NCBI GenBank assembly: GCA_033182465.1
Contig: CP137325.1
Span: 1 to 64,000, forward strand
DNA: 64,000 bases
DNA from: Sanghuangporus weigelae
Lineage: Eukaryota; Basidiomycota; Agaricomycetes; Hymenochaetales; Hymenochaetaceae
Direction of reading: 5' to 3'
Position numbers and translations under genes: made by a program. Shown here in pieces: positions 33,601-43,914 of this stretch; the first letter of the stretch is position 1; each line of letters opens with the position of its first letter. The notes below the pieces were generated by a model. The model was not told the DNA's origin, did no database searches, and saw only the letters and a list, made by a program, of their open reading frames with translations.

Positions 33601-35082
33601 TTTTCGCCAATCTCGTTTCTGTGTTCCTAGTAGTCCTTCTGCAGCTGCCTTTTGTTGAGAATACTGCTGGGATACTGAACTCGCTTTGTTCAGAGGCTGT
33701 GAGACTTGGTTCTGCTGCCTTGGTGACCAATTTCGATTGATGTCTAGCTCTAGCTTTGCAGCGAGCTCTTCCTTTCTGGTAAGGGTAGCTGGTTGGTTGG
33801 TCGTCCTAAGACTTTCAATGTCTTCTGGCTCTATATCGTGCATAGGAGTGTCTTCTGTTGTCTCCTGCTCGTCTTGCATCTCGATATCGCTTTCGTTGTC
33901 TGCCCATCTTGTACGCTTCGGTGTGGGACTAGCTCCTCGCATTAACGATGCCGTTCTCGGTCGTATAATGCCTGCCACTGGCTTCTCTGGATACCGTGTC
34001 TTTCGTGGTCGTATCCTATACTTCATGCCCGGGTTTTCTTCTGGTGATGGCCAGAGTTCTTCATCTTCCGGCATGTTTTGCCTCAGTGGGTGTATCTTCT
34101 GTGGTGGTTGTTTCTTCCAACGTTTCGGAGAGTCGTTTATTTCCTCCTGTTCGTCTAGGCTATGCTTGCCTGTTATCTCTTCTGTTTCGCCTTCGGATGT
34201 CTGGTACAATTGCCATGCTGGGATCATCCGTCTCGGTATGTGCCTTGGTCGTCGTTGCACTATACTCGTTCCTTGTGGTGCCTGTTTCTTCCATCGCTTG
34301 GGAGTGTAGTTTATTTCCTCCTCATCTCGATGATGCTTGTTTGCCGTTTCCTGTTGTGGCTGTTTCGTTGCAGAGTCTGGTATATTTTCCGTGCTCGGAC
34401 TCTTCACTTCTGGTGTCTGTTTTGCCTGTTCCAGTCTTGGTGTTGCTGGTCTGGTTTCCGGCTTCGCTTGTGGCTTCGTTTCGTGAGAGTGTCCGTTGTT
34501 GTCTCTCCTTGGCGCAAATATTATTCCTGGTGCTCCAGAGTGTCGATAGTTGTCTCTGTCCTGAGCCTGTTGCTTCGTGTTATGCCTAGGTCTTGTCTTG
34601 TCAGGTTTGCCTTTCGTTTGCCGTTTCCGTTTGCGCTTCCTGTGCCTTCGCTTCTTGGTAGCTCGTATGACGTTGAGCTCGAATGGTATCGAATTACCAT
34701 TCCGATTCCATACTTGATTCTTCCAATCAATTTCGGGATTGACTTTGGCCAAATAGTCAATTCCTAGGATCACTTGATCCTGTCCTGTGGTTGCTACTGC
34801 CAACGTTTGTGGCTGCGGTTTAGGTCCATCAAAAATTAATGTGTAGACCTCGTGCGTGATTGCTCCTCCTTGGTTGGGACTTCCATCCGCATTATTCAAA
34901 GGTCGAGGGTGATCAAGCCTCTTTTTGAATAGGCTGTAGTGTCGTACCAAGTTGGGGTGTATCGTGCTGCATGTAGCTCCGGAATCGATTAACGCTTTGA
35001 CTGCTAGGGTCTTTGTTCCAACCTTCACTCGAATAGGTAATCGGGGATGCAATGCTTGTATTGGCAATCGCTTATTGTACAT
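30604..35082 (-). CDS. Pol polyprotein, 1,492 codons (copy 1)
   Basis: In order: aspartic protease (ALIDSGATCSTIH), reverse transcriptase with LDMRSGYNNLRI and the catalytic YLDD, RNase H (TDASDVAIGAVLQQ), integrase with the zinc-binding HPGAEKT-CDICQ region and the DDE core (VISDRGSNFT, TERLNQELEQYL), and a C-terminal chromodomain (VQYLIQWKGYQERTWEP). The chromodomain places the element in the chromovirus branch of Gypsy. A long Lys/Arg/Pro-rich linker lies between protease and reverse transcriptase. Pol is in a separate ORF starting about 105 bp after the gag stop. Confidence 0.97.
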   Translation of the reverse strand: MYNKRLPIQALHPRLPIRVKVGTKTLAVKALIDSGATCSTIHPNLVRHYSLFKKRLDHPRPLNNADGSPNQGGAITHEVYTLIFDGPKPQPQTLAVATTGQDQVILGIDYLAKVNPEIDWKNQVWNRNGNSIPFELNVIRATKKRRHRKRKRKRQTKGKPDKTRPRHNTKQQAQDRDNYRHSGAPGIIFAPRRDNNGHSHETKPQAKPETRPATPRLEQAKQTPEVKSPSTENIPDSATKQPQQETANKHHRDEEEINYTPKRWKKQAPQGTSIVQRRPRHIPRRMIPAWQLYQTSEGETEEITGKHSLDEQEEINDSPKRWKKQPPQKIHPLRQNMPEDEELWPSPEENPGMKYRIRPRKTRYPEKPVAGIIRPRTASLMRGASPTPKRTRWADNESDIEMQDEQETTEDTPMHDIEPEDIESLRTTNQPATLTRKEELAAKLELDINRNWSPRQQNQVSQPLNKASSVSQQYSQQKAAAEGLLGTQKRDWRKLLPKEIEDYADVFDPDKSRRLPKHTKWDMAINLKEGVPLPKPRPIIKLTREEQAALDAYVKELLDKGWIEKVQPHEPCPVAAPVFFVGKKDGGARAVTDYRDINDTTVSDPYPIPIMSVLPEKLEKGKFFFTLDMRSGYNNLRIREGDEWKAAFRVGNAVYKPKVMMFGMKNSPAVFQRFMNDNFEYWLRTEEALNYLDDLIGQAQTEEEHWKLLRAILQKCRELDIYLKIEKCHFLQTQLDYLGFVVGTKGIQMDPYKLKAIHEWPVPKTKRQVRKFQGFCNFYRRFIRNYADTFAPIGDLIKKDRKFIWAEAQDKAFESIKKAFETEVALAMPKPDKSYTLETDASDVAIGAVLQQEDNQGELRPLGFMSKTLTNTQRNYPTHDKEMLAIMEALKHWRHLLEGTKEPVTIRSDHANLRYFMTAQNLSRRQARWALELSRYNFKILHWPGKKNQADELSRRSDYMPEDKDNLGVTLLPPDTIKQQTLRRTEINGLYKLETEMVTISDPIIRTIKRNYNTEEAKKEIQAIKQSNGYSYRNGLHYVTNALYIPPSANLRALLIRRRHDHKLAGHPGAEKTIELVKRSYYWPKMEEMIRAYTATCDICQRAKPIRQFRNPPLQPLEAPHQPWETITCDLITDLPVSNEGYSAILVIVDKLTKMGKFIPCQGIPNAKQLARLFRQHVFKYYGAPKRVISDRGSNFTAQFLKEFCRLIDVDWKTSTAYHPQTDGQTERLNQELEQYLRCYVSYRQTDWAEYIDIAEFAYNNRKHSTTHQSPFYTLYGWHPHLDVAETGDSNVPEAINHLEELRQVQQEAYNSIRQANEAMKLYADLHRGKLPEYKPGDEVLLDMRNLSRLEPTKKLAMKWAGPYKVEKAVGQVSFRLRLPETLPIHPVFHASLLRPYKRKEYPGRPTLDEPPPIEVEGEAEYEVETIHNTRRHRSKVQYLIQWKGYQERTWEPLDNLKNSYQMIEAFHKKYPQAIQPPNLNQWIAARKRVRQ

Positions 35083-35186
35083 CGCTTCACTGGGGTTGAA
35101 CCCAGGAGGTTTGAAACACTGGTTGTTGAAACCTTTCTCGTCACCCTTGTTACACTCACATCGCGCAGTCTCGTTCGATGGAGGTC

Positions 35187-36275
35187 TTAATCTTTTCCCT
35201 GTTGCTCTTTACTTGCTAGGGATTTGCGAATGTTGTTTCGGTATTCTTCGTCATGCTTGCAAGTCCATCCTGCTGATTCATCGCCTTTAGCCCATGCTAC
35301 ATGGTCGTAGTGGACTGGCCTTCGGCAGTGTGGATCGGGACATGTTTCCTTGAAATCGATTGTTCGTGTTGTCATCGTCCTCCGTTTTACACCATTAGTC
35401 TTCTTCGGCCGCTTAGAGGAAGAACCCTTTTGCTTCCTTGGTGCCTTGCAATCCTTTGCATAATGTCCTGACTTTTCACAGTTGTAGCATTTGCCTCCCT
35501 TCTTCGGCAAGCCTCGGAGTGCATCTACATCCATGGCGTCTGGATCTCGTTTCGTTGTTTGTACTGGTGGTCGGAAAGATGACTGTCCATTCGATTTGAA
35601 TCTCGGGGTGTATGTTTGACTGCCCATGAGCCTTTGCCTGGCATCAGAGTTTGCTAGGTTGCTTGTCCATTCCATCCATGCATCGAGGTCGTTCTTCTCG
35701 AAAGCATCGGGTTGTACAGATTCGACTCGTCGTTTGACCCACATGTCTAGTCCTTTGACATAGATGTACTTGAGCATCTGCTTATCCATCGTGTCTGGTG
35801 CTCGTGCTTTGAGTCGTCGGAATTCGTCGTTGTACGCCCTAATGCTTGCTCCTTTCTGCTGGATGCATAGTAGTTGGAATAGGGCTTCCTGTTCTCCAAT
35901 GATCGGATGTCCTGCTCGGATCCTCATCCAGTTCAGCATGTCCTTGAGTGATGCGAACATTCCATTTGTTGCAGCGATAATCGCAGGTACTGGTTTCAGT
36001 TTCCCATTGGCATCGAATGATGTTAGGGTATTCTTCTCTGCAAACCAATCGTAGCTGTCGCCTTCTAGTGCCGCAAATAGGCTCTTTGCGATCTCCTCCT
36101 CATCCTTGACTCCATGCTGTGCCAGCTTCGAGATACATCGACTAATCCACAGATCAATATCTTCGCTTCGCTTGCCATAGTACTTCGGAAGCTTGATGCT
36201 GTGTTTAGAGAGTTGTGTCTGAAGAGTCTGTAGTTGCTGCTCCAGTGCTTGCACCTTCTGGTCGGTTGTCGACAT
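35187..36275 (-). CDS. Gag-like protein with CCHC zinc knuckle (copy 1)
   Basis: 362 codons, starting MSTTDQKVQALEQQLQTL, a short coiled coil, then a capsid-like helical region (IKLPKYYGKRSEDIDLW, FRRLKARAPD) and the knuckle CYNCEKSGHYAKDC. A Cys/His-rich C-terminus (CPDPHCRRPVHYDHV) may bind another zinc. Its start overlaps the preceding ORF by 71 bp in another frame. Confidence 0.93.
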   Translation of the reverse strand: MSTTDQKVQALEQQLQTLQTQLSKHSIKLPKYYGKRSEDIDLWISRCISKLAQHGVKDEEEIAKSLFAALEGDSYDWFAEKNTLTSFDANGKLKPVPAIIAATNGMFASLKDMLNWMRIRAGHPIIGEQEALFQLLCIQQKGASIRAYNDEFRRLKARAPDTMDKQMLKYIYVKGLDMWVKRRVESVQPDAFEKNDLDAWMEWTSNLANSDARQRLMGSQTYTPRFKSNGQSSFRPPVQTTKRDPDAMDVDALRGLPKKGGKCYNCEKSGHYAKDCKAPRKQKGSSSKRPKKTNGVKRRTMTTRTIDFKETCPDPHCRRPVHYDHVAWAKGDESAGWTCKHDEEYRNNIRKSLASKEQQGKD

Positions 36276-37239
36276 GATCGTAAGTGCTTATGGGCACTGC
36301 TGGTGGTGAATAGGATGGTGGTGGTGGATTCTCTGGCGCTTGGGTTGCTACTGAACCACTTGCTGGTACTGCAGGTACTGTTGGTACTTGGATGATAACC
36401 GTTCGAGGTGGGGTTCTGAGTAAGAATGGCCTTCGTAATGCTTCTTCGTCTGAGGACACTGATTCGTCAGAACTCTGTTCCTGTTGGGCTCTCTCTCTTG
36501 GTAGAAAGTGTTCCCAGCGTTGTGCTGCCTGAGCTACTTCTCGGATTCGTTGAGCGTGTTCGAGTATATTCCTTGAGGTAGTTTCGGTTGTCTGTACCGA
36601 TGTGAGTATAGCTGCGTAGGTGCGTTGACTCGACTCGATTGTTTGTCCTAGTTGGAGTAGGGCTTCTCGCAGGTTATGGATGTCTTGAACAATCCTTGGT
36701 TGATCTAGAGCTGTCCTGTTAAGCTCTCCGACTCTCGTCTCAATCGTTTGTAGTTGTTGTTCCTGAGCAGTAATCCTGTTCCGGATAGCGTTGAGCTCTC
36801 GGTCAAGTACTCCGTTTCCGTCTATGACCCGTTGATTGAGTGCCCCTGCTGCTCGATCCAATTCCAGAGTATATCTCTCTAGAGCTGCTACCTGTGCTCC
36901 AATTCTTCGAGTAGTTGTTTCGAGTGCTTCGAATCGATCTCCTACTGCTGTCGCGTATGCTCCGGTTGGTAGACTGTTTGACTGCCCCGTGTTTGCAGTT
37001 CGTTCTTCCAGTCTTTCAACCCTTTCTTGTAGCCTTCTGATCACTGGTGGATACAATATGCTGTGGTTCGTTGTCGCGTATAGTATGTCGTGATCGCTTT
37101 CCAGACTACGTAGTCTGTTGGTGATGTGTTGAACTCGTTCGTCGAGGGATCTAGGTGTGAACCTCGTTTGATTATCGTTCGCCCGTTCGTTCGTTCGATG
37201 ACCGTTACTTCTGTTGTTGGTGTTTCCTGATCGGTTCAT
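36205..37239 (-). CDS. Coiled-coil ORF upstream of gag, 344 codons (copy 1)
   Basis: It contains long heptad-like stretches (DRAAGALNQRVIDGNGVLD and neighbours), a Ser/Asp acidic patch and a Pro-rich end with PPPPSYSPP. Its ATG overlaps the stop of the ORF before it as ATGA, and its end overlaps gag. Not a standard Gypsy part; function unknown. Confidence 0.75.
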   Translation of the reverse strand: MNRSGNTNNRSNGHRTNERANDNQTRFTPRSLDERVQHITNRLRSLESDHDILYATTNHSILYPPVIRRLQERVERLEERTANTGQSNSLPTGAYATAVGDRFEALETTTRRIGAQVAALERYTLELDRAAGALNQRVIDGNGVLDRELNAIRNRITAQEQQLQTIETRVGELNRTALDQPRIVQDIHNLREALLQLGQTIESSQRTYAAILTSVQTTETTSRNILEHAQRIREVAQAAQRWEHFLPRERAQQEQSSDESVSSDEEALRRPFLLRTPPRTVIIQVPTVPAVPASGSVATQAPENPPPPSYSPPAVPISTYDHVDNRPEGASTGAATTDSSDTTL

Positions 37240-37577
37240 GAACTTCGTTTCTCGCCTGATGCTTCAGGGTTATTGTTCCTTGGTGCTGTTAACCAAGTAG
37301 TTCCTTTCTCGTCGAATGTAGCAATAGTGGAAGGGACTGCTGCTACTTTCGTGGTTGTTGTTTGCGTGCTCCCAACTGCAGGGCTACCAGATGCCTTTGC
37401 TATTAGGTACACTTCGTCGTTGTAGGGGTTATGATAGTAGATATGTGATTTAAGTGAATCGGGTTTGTCGTTCTCCAGGATGTGCACTTGTCCTGAGGAT
37501 TCGATATGGGTACTAGTCTCGAAACTAGTGACGTCGATAGGGACTTGAGGTCGACGGTCCTCGCCTCGATAAAACAC
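37236..37577 (-). CDS. First leader ORF, 113 codons (copy 1)
   Basis: It starts MFYRGEDRRPQVPIDV about 60 bp after the 5' LTR and ends by an ATGA overlap with the next ORF. No domain recognised. It is conserved in copy 2. Confidence 0.6.
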   Translation of the reverse strand: MFYRGEDRRPQVPIDVTSFETSTHIESSGQVHILENDKPDSLKSHIYYHNPYNDEVYLIAKASGSPAVGSTQTTTTKVAAVPSTIATFDEKGTTWLTAPRNNNPEASGEKRSS

Positions 37578-37638
37578 TAGCCAAGAACCTTGCCCGTGAG
37601 AGGTGGTGGTAAAACTAGCGAGTGATCTTTCGATCCAA

Positions 37639-39150
37639 TGTTAGGGAGTAGGCCCGGGGTTACACCGGTTCAATCCTTTTGCCTAAGCAGCGGTGTGTTG
37701 TGCAGAGGTGATCTTATCTACCCACGTCTGGCTGTACCACGCGGTCCCTTACTAGCCTTCCTAGTCGCGGTCCGAGTTATGGATGTTTTCAGATACGAGG
37801 TAATAGTAAAGCAGATTGGGATTTCCAAGAGGCGTGATAGTACAAAGCACACAGTAATAGCTCGCTGTAGGGCAAGCTTTACACCAGTGTGTTAAGAGGA
37901 TCGAAAGATGGGGAAATGAGGGCCTAATCCTACAACTATTTATGCTCCCAGATATTCCATTTTCCGTCCTATTTCTTACTCATCCTGTCTCCACTTTACT
38001 CCACTTTCCTCCACCATTACATCTGTTCCTTTGTCATCCTGCTGCGCTTCGCTCCACTTTGCTCCAATCTTTGTAAGGTCGTCTCCACTATGACAGAATT
38101 CTTTGGAGTTGCTGACTGAGACAATAGAGGTGGTGCTCCGATATGGAATGCTCCACTGTCAGTACTCCATAACGATGTCATTGCCGTCATTGAGTGGCAT
38201 CTTTGCTCTTGGAGCGATGTAGGCTGCTCGGTATGTGATTCTTCGGAATTCATCTCGAGGCCCAGCGAGGGTAAGCATAACTCGCACGTCAGTGTTAAGG
38301 TGTCGGGTCGGTGTAGAGTATGGTCCAAGGCATATCATGAACTGCATAAGCTCTGCTGGTGGGTTCTGCTGGGTTCTGGTGACTAGCCATGCTTTGCCTT
38401 CGTATCGTATATCTCGAATGTAGCGCCATATCCTTCGTTGTATAAGGAGTTGTAATTGCTTGGTTTCCAGGTTCGCATCTCTCGGTAAATAAAGGTTTGC
38501 CTGTATCGTAGATGCTGGACATGGTGTGTGCAACTCCGGTCTATACCATCCAATCATTCTCCAAGTTATCGGGTTCGCAGTTCGAGGGGTCCGAGTTGTG
38601 ATCGTGAGTTCCTCTCGTTTCTTGGGTACTATTGGGCTTGGTGGATTGGAATGCATTGTATCCTGAAGGTGTCGCTCGGTTTCGATGTGACAGTCACGCG
38701 TACCAACCGTTGCCGTGCATACTAAGTAGTATACTTCATAAAGGACCATGTAAACTCGTGCACAGACTTGACAGTGCTGAAATGCCAGTGAGGTCTCCAT
38801 AAACCTTATTAGCCTTTAGCCTTTTAGCGTTTAGGCTTTAGTAGTTGTGCTTCTGGACTTCTAAGAAGTTTGATCGCTTCTTTTGATCGAGGTCGCTCTG
38901 GTTGCTTGGTCGGCGGCGTTAGAGTGGTAGTCCGCGGTAATAGGCGGTCGGCGGTGTTAGCTGTTAGCGGGATTACGTATCCGCTTCGGTGCTTCTAGCG
39001 CTCGGGTGGTAACGGGTTACTGTTGCCTAGGCCGCTCGATTGCTTGGGCCTTTGATAGCTGGCTTGGTTACCGGTCGCGTTTGGAAAGCTGATCGTGTAG
39101 ATCTGTTGATCGTGTCGATCCTGATGCGAGTTTTTGAGCGGATCCTTTCA
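37639..39150 (-). repeat. 5' LTR, Gypsy copy 1
   Basis: 1,512 bp, same ends and content as 26861-28372; the 213-codon ORF lies at 38159-38800. The leader begins directly at 37638 with TTGGATCG (element sense), the probable primer-binding region. Confidence 0.95.
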
Positions 39151-39155
39151 ACGCT

Positions 39156-40165
39156 TCTTGGTTAGACAACGAAGCTGTGTGTCATCAAATTAAAGTTTAT
39201 CTTGTTTCCCAGGAGATTGGGGAGATCAGACCAGCGAAGTTGCGAGCGGAAATCAGCAATAACATCATTCCAAAATTGAGTTCGAGTGACGTTCCGAAGG
39301 ACTTGAGTACCAAAATAGCAATGCCGATGGTCTATCAGTGGCTGCGCAAGCTCAGATATACCCCCCACACTGCCAAAAAGGGTGTGTACATTGACGGACA
39401 TGAGAGGGCGGATGTGATTGAGAGTTGAAAGAATTTTTTGGATGAACTGGAAAAATATCAGAAGTACATACAAAAATTGCAATTTTCTCTCTCTATATTT
39501 TACTGATTTTTTGCTCTATTCTGCAGGTACATGTGTCAGTACAATGAAAAGATGATGGAGTCCCTCCCATTAATCTTGGGACCAGGGGAGTGGGAGCATA
39601 TCCTGATTTGTCAGGATGAGTCAATTTTCCACGTGAATGATCGACGAAGAGAAGTGTGGCTTACCGGTGGTCAACAACCCTTACTAAAAAAGGGTAATGG
39701 ACGCTCAATTCATGTATCGGATTACCTGTGCGAGAAGTCGAAGACTGGACGATTGAGTTTGAGTGCCGAAGAATTGGAAAGACTTAATGGCGAAGGAAAG
39801 CACTTACCCATTCTGGACGCTCGAGTTATTATATTTCCGGGCAAGAATCACAACCCATGGTGGGATATGACGCAGCTTCTTGCCCAACTTAGAAATGCAA
39901 TAACAATATTCGAATATTTGCACCCCGATTGTGTAGGGGTCTGGATCTTTGACTGTTCTTCTGCCCACGAAGCCTTCGCTCCAGACGCGCTTAACGTAAA
40001 CAAAATGGGAGCTAAGCCTGGCGGCAAACAACCAAAAATGCGAAAAACTATTATTCCATTCAATAATCCACCGCCGAAGCCCGACGAACCAGAGTACCGG
40101 GGCATGGAACAGTCTATGGTGTTTGAAGATGGGCCCCTGAAGGGAGAAGCGAAGGGCATGCTTCA
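39156..40165 (+). pseudogene. DDE transposase, piece 2 (central, first two catalytic Asp)
   Basis: Continues from piece 1. It reads NEAVCHQIKVYLVSQEIGEI, then VYQWLRKLRYTPHTAKKGVY and DGHERADVIES. An in-frame TGA at 39426-39428 stands where relatives would have an Arg codon. A short intron (donor GTACAT, acceptor TTCTGCAG) near 39468-39526 follows. The DDE domain comes next: LICQDESIFHVND (first Asp), GKNHNPWWDMTQLL, and GVWIFDCSSAHEAFAPDAL (second Asp). It ends GEAKGMLQV at the insertion of Gypsy copy 2 (GGTTC duplicated). Confidence 0.78.
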
Positions 40166-40170
40166 GGTTC

Positions 40171-41682
40171 TGTTAGGGAGTAGGCCCGGGGTTACACCGG
40201 TTTGATCCTTTTGCCTTAGCAGCGGTATGTTGTGCAGAGGTGATCTTATCTACCCACGTCTGGCTGTACCACGCGGTCCCTTACTAGCCTTCCTAGTCGC
40301 GGTCCGAGTTATGGATGCTTTCAGATACGAGGTAATAGTAAAGCAGATTGGGATTTCCAAGAGGCGTGATAGTACAAAGCACACAGTAATAGCTCGCTGT
40401 AGGGCAAGCTTTACACCAGTGTGTTAAGAGGATCGAAAGATGGGGAAATGAGGGCCTAATCCTACAACTATTTATGCTCCCAGATATTCCATTTTCCGTC
40501 CTATTTCTTACTCATCCTGTCTCCACTTTACTCCACTTTCCTCCACCATTACATCTGTTCCTTTGTCATCCTGCTGCGCTTCGCTCCACTTTGCTCCAAT
40601 CTTTGTAAGGTCGTCTCCACTATGACAGAATTCTTTGGAGTTGCTGACTGAGACAATAGAGGTGGTGCTCCGATATGGAATGCTCCACTGTCAGTACTCC
40701 ATAACGATGTCATTGCCGTCATTGAGTGGCATCTTTGCTCTTGGAGCGATGTAGGCTGCTCGGTATGTGATTCTTCGGAATTCATCTCGAGGTCCAGCGA
40801 GGGTAAGTATAACCCGCACGTCAGTGTTAAGGTGTCGGGTCGGTGTAGAGTATGGTCCAAGGCATATCATGAACTGCATAAGCTCTGCTGGTGGGTTCTG
40901 CTGGGTTCTGGTGACTAGCCATGCTTTGCCTTCATATCGTATATCTCGAATGTAGCGCCATATCCTTCGTTGTATAAGGAGTTGTAGTTGCTTGGTTTCC
41001 AGGTTCGCATCTCTCGGTAAATAAAGGTTTGCCTGTATCGTAGATGCTGGACATGGTGTGTGCAACTCCGGTCTATACCATCCAATCATTCTCCAAGTTA
41101 TCGGGTTCGCAGTTCGAGGGGTCCGAGTTGTGATCGTGAGTTCCTCTCGTTTCTTGGGTACTATTGGGCTTGGTGGATTGGAATGCATTGTATCCTGAAG
41201 GTGTCGCTCGGTTTCGATGTGACAGTCACGCGTACCAACCGTTGCCGTGCATACTAAGTAGTATACTTCATAAAGGACCATGTAAACTCGTGCACAGACT
41301 TGACAGTGCTGAAATGCCAGTGAGGTCTCCATAAACCTTATTAGCCTTTAGCCTTTTAGCGTTTAGGCTTTAGTAGTTGTGCTTCTGGACTTCTAAGAAG
41401 TTTGATCGCTTCTTTTGATCGAGGTCGCTCTGGTTGCTTGGTCGGCGGCGTTAGAGTGGTAGTCCGCGGTAATAGGCGGTCGGCGGTGTTAGCTGTTAGC
41501 GGGATTACGTATCCGCTTCGGTGCTTCTAGCGCTCGGGTGGTAACGGGTTACTGTTGCCTAGGCCGCTCGATTGCTTGGGCCTTTGATAGCTGGCTTGGT
41601 TACCGGTCGCGTTTGGAAAGCTGATCGTGTAGATCTGTTGATCGTGTCGATCCTGATGCGAGTTTTTGAGCGGATCCTTTCA
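40171..41682 (-). repeat. 3' LTR, Gypsy copy 2
   Basis: 1,512 bp, TG...CA in element sense. It carries the 213-codon LTR ORF at 40691-41332. A few positions distinguish it from the copy 1 LTRs, for example TTTGATCC against TTCAATCC near its left edge. Confidence 0.95.
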
Positions 41683-41773
41683 CTACACCCCCCCTAAGAT
41701 GAACTTTCGGAGAAATGTTCATCCTAATCCGTGAGAAAGCTCGGATAAAGGGTCGCCTAGTGATGGTTGATTT

Positions 41774-41959
41774 TTGCTATCAAACCATCATCATCTCTGC
41801 TCCAAAATGTCGAAAGTCGCCGCTGCTGTTACTGTTTTTGTCGTTATTGTCGCGATTTTCGGCATAAGTCATTGGATTTTGGAGCGTAAGAGGCGTGCTC
41901 AGGTAAGTGATGCATGCTCTGTGCCGTTTCGAGTTGTTAATCATCCTCCAGGAGGCTGA
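41774..41959 (+). CDS. Small opposite-strand ORF with hydrophobic N-terminus (copy 2)
   Basis: Counterpart of the plus-strand ORF near 28.5 kb, with ATG at 41807 and the membrane segment VTVFVVIVAIFGISHWI. The same GTAAGT follows. One residue in the segment differs between copies. Confidence 0.4.
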   Translation: MLSNHHHLCSKMSKVAAAVTVFVVIVAIFGISHWILERKRRAQVSDACSVPFRVVNHPPGG

Positions 41960-42662
41960 TTTCGAAATGCAATCGTTCCAGCGCGATGTTACTACTGTCG
42001 CGCTTCGAGTTCACCTCGCGCTCGGTTATGACGTTGAGGATATCGATCCAGTCGTCGAAAATGCAGGTATTGCTTCGCAGGAACGTCGTGAAAAGGGTGT
42101 CTGGGAAGACATTGACTTGTAAAGGGTGGTGGGAAGGGATATGAATATGAAATGTGCATCATGTAAAGAATATGACGCAATTGAAAGTGATAAGAAAGAA
42201 ATCATAAAGTCGTTAATGAATAAGTTTTATACCAATTTGGGAGTGAAGTTCCAGGTGTTTACCTACGGCTCTTCAACCCCCAAATGGAGTTTTTCGAAGA
42301 AAGAGTGTAATTGGAGTGCCTTTCAGCGTGAAGGCACATCCTAGCATAATGCAAGGGAGTGACTTCACGTAACCTTTTTGGCTTCTCCGTTGCATAGAGG
42401 ATAATAAAAGGTAGGCATAATCTGCCAATTCGGCGCCGGCACAATGACGCAATATACAAAATGTCTAGGCCCTTGTAGGTTCTTTGACACTTCTGCATAG
42501 TGCTTCATTTGTGCTGGTTGGCCGAATAAGCGTGAAATAAAGAGGTGCATAAAGCATAATTTGGTCGGATGTGACCATAAATATCATAAGGTAAGAATGA
42601 AATGCATAATTGACCATGTCGGGTCATGATATGGGAAAGGGGTTGCATAAAAGAAGAGTTGT

Positions 42663-43739
42663 TTACAAATCTTCGGATTCTTCAGCCTCAGGTGTAGTCT
42701 GGGCCGAGTTCGCTGGGGTATATAGTTCCCTGCTTTCACCTTCTTCACTTGACTCTGTATCGTCGGAGTGTATGTACATGTCCTCCTGTTCCGACATAGT
42801 AAGCATCTCGTCCGGCTGGTAGAGTTCGTTCGGGTACTGGTAGACTGAGATCATCAGATCTTCCAGCAAGGGGTGTCGTGTAGCCTGTAGTTTTTCTCTG
42901 GCTTCTTCCTCTCGGTTGTTGAGTTCCATAAGGTAATGAGGGTCGTAGTTAACCTCTTTGCCTTCGACTACGTGGTGCTCGATGTTGTCGAGTGGTACCT
43001 CGTCCGTAGTAGAGTTCCTCGCTTCAATAACCGTTCGGTATCTCGTTCCTTCGTAATACTTCGTCATGTTGAGTACCGTCATGAACTGCATGGTGTGGGA
43101 TGCATAGAAGCCCGTCTGGTCGGCTATGTATATAATGTACTTCATCGCATCGATGCTCATCGGATGATAGTGACTCCATCGCATCATTCGGTTAAGAATT
43201 GCGGTAGTCATGTCTCGTCGGTAGGCGCAAATTTGAATTGCCGAATGATAGATGCCCATGATGTTCTTGTATGTCGTTTCGTGCCTAAAGTCGATCTTGC
43301 CTCGATGTAATGCTTGTGTTTCGAGTTCGATCGCGTAGGTTAGAAATGCATCATCATTGAGTCGGCGTAATGCTGCGTCTCGAGGGTTACTGAGTTTGAA
43401 TAACCACTCGTCTGAGTGATTCGCCATCATAAGGTGGGGTATTTCGTCTCGGTTGTGGTGGACTGCGTTCCACTTGTCGAATAGATCATCGAAGTACTTC
43501 CCTGGGCATAGGGGTACAATCTCATCTTCGTAGTTCTCTTCGTTGAATCGATTGCACAGCTGTGGCCATTGATAACGTTCGGTCGGTGGCCTGAGTGTAA
43601 ATGTCCATTCTGGTGCATCTTCTGGTTGACAGAATGCATGTAGCTCGTCGAAAATAGGCATAGCTGAGTAGTGGTTCGTCTGCAGTGAAGTAGAGCTGTT
43701 GAGATTCGAGTTGTTGTTCCTTAGCTCGAAGTTCTCCAC
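42663..43739 (-). CDS. Extra ORF downstream of pol, 358 codons (copy 2)
   Basis: Same length and practically the same protein as 29352-30428. Nucleotide differences between the copies are present but the frame is kept. Confidence 0.7.
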   Translation of the reverse strand: MENFELRNNNSNLNSSTSLQTNHYSAMPIFDELHAFCQPEDAPEWTFTLRPPTERYQWPQLCNRFNEENYEDEIVPLCPGKYFDDLFDKWNAVHHNRDEIPHLMMANHSDEWLFKLSNPRDAALRRLNDDAFLTYAIELETQALHRGKIDFRHETTYKNIMGIYHSAIQICAYRRDMTTAILNRMMRWSHYHPMSIDAMKYIIYIADQTGFYASHTMQFMTVLNMTKYYEGTRYRTVIEARNSTTDEVPLDNIEHHVVEGKEVNYDPHYLMELNNREEEAREKLQATRHPLLEDLMISVYQYPNELYQPDEMLTMSEQEDMYIHSDDTESSEEGESRELYTPANSAQTTPEAEESEDL

Positions 43740-43914
43740 GTTTTATACCATCTTGTTGGTATGTCGGCGATGTCTTGCCTAATTCTTCTATCTCTGCTCT
43801 CGCTTTGGTGTGCCACATTGATGTCATCGCTTGGTAAGGTCGTTGGGGACCTTACTCATCGTCTCTATTGTGGATCCATAAGCGGCTCCATCGGGTGGAG
43901 TGCATGTGATGCAA

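Larger units (their letters stand above)
26861..39150 (-). mobile_element. Gypsy/chromovirus LTR retrotransposon, copy 1 (looks whole)
   Basis: 12,290 bp, coding on the minus strand, inserted in the transposase gene with ACGCT duplicated at 26856-26860 and 39151-39155. The LTRs are 1,512 bp each and differ at about one position, so the insertion is very recent. In transcription order the parts are: 5' LTR, two extra ORFs, gag with a CCHC knuckle, pol with protease, reverse transcriptase, RNase H, integrase and chromodomain, a further ORF of 358 codons, a purine tract (TTAGGGGGGGTGTAG) and the 3' LTR. All major ORFs are open. Confidence 0.96.

Noticed and set aside
33686-34767. Long plus-strand ORFs opposite pol (also 46997-48078 in copy 2)
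   Set aside because: They mirror the Lys/Arg/Pro-rich linker of pol on the other strand. Their compositions are Ser/Cys/Val-rich in the way expected of reverse-complement shadows.
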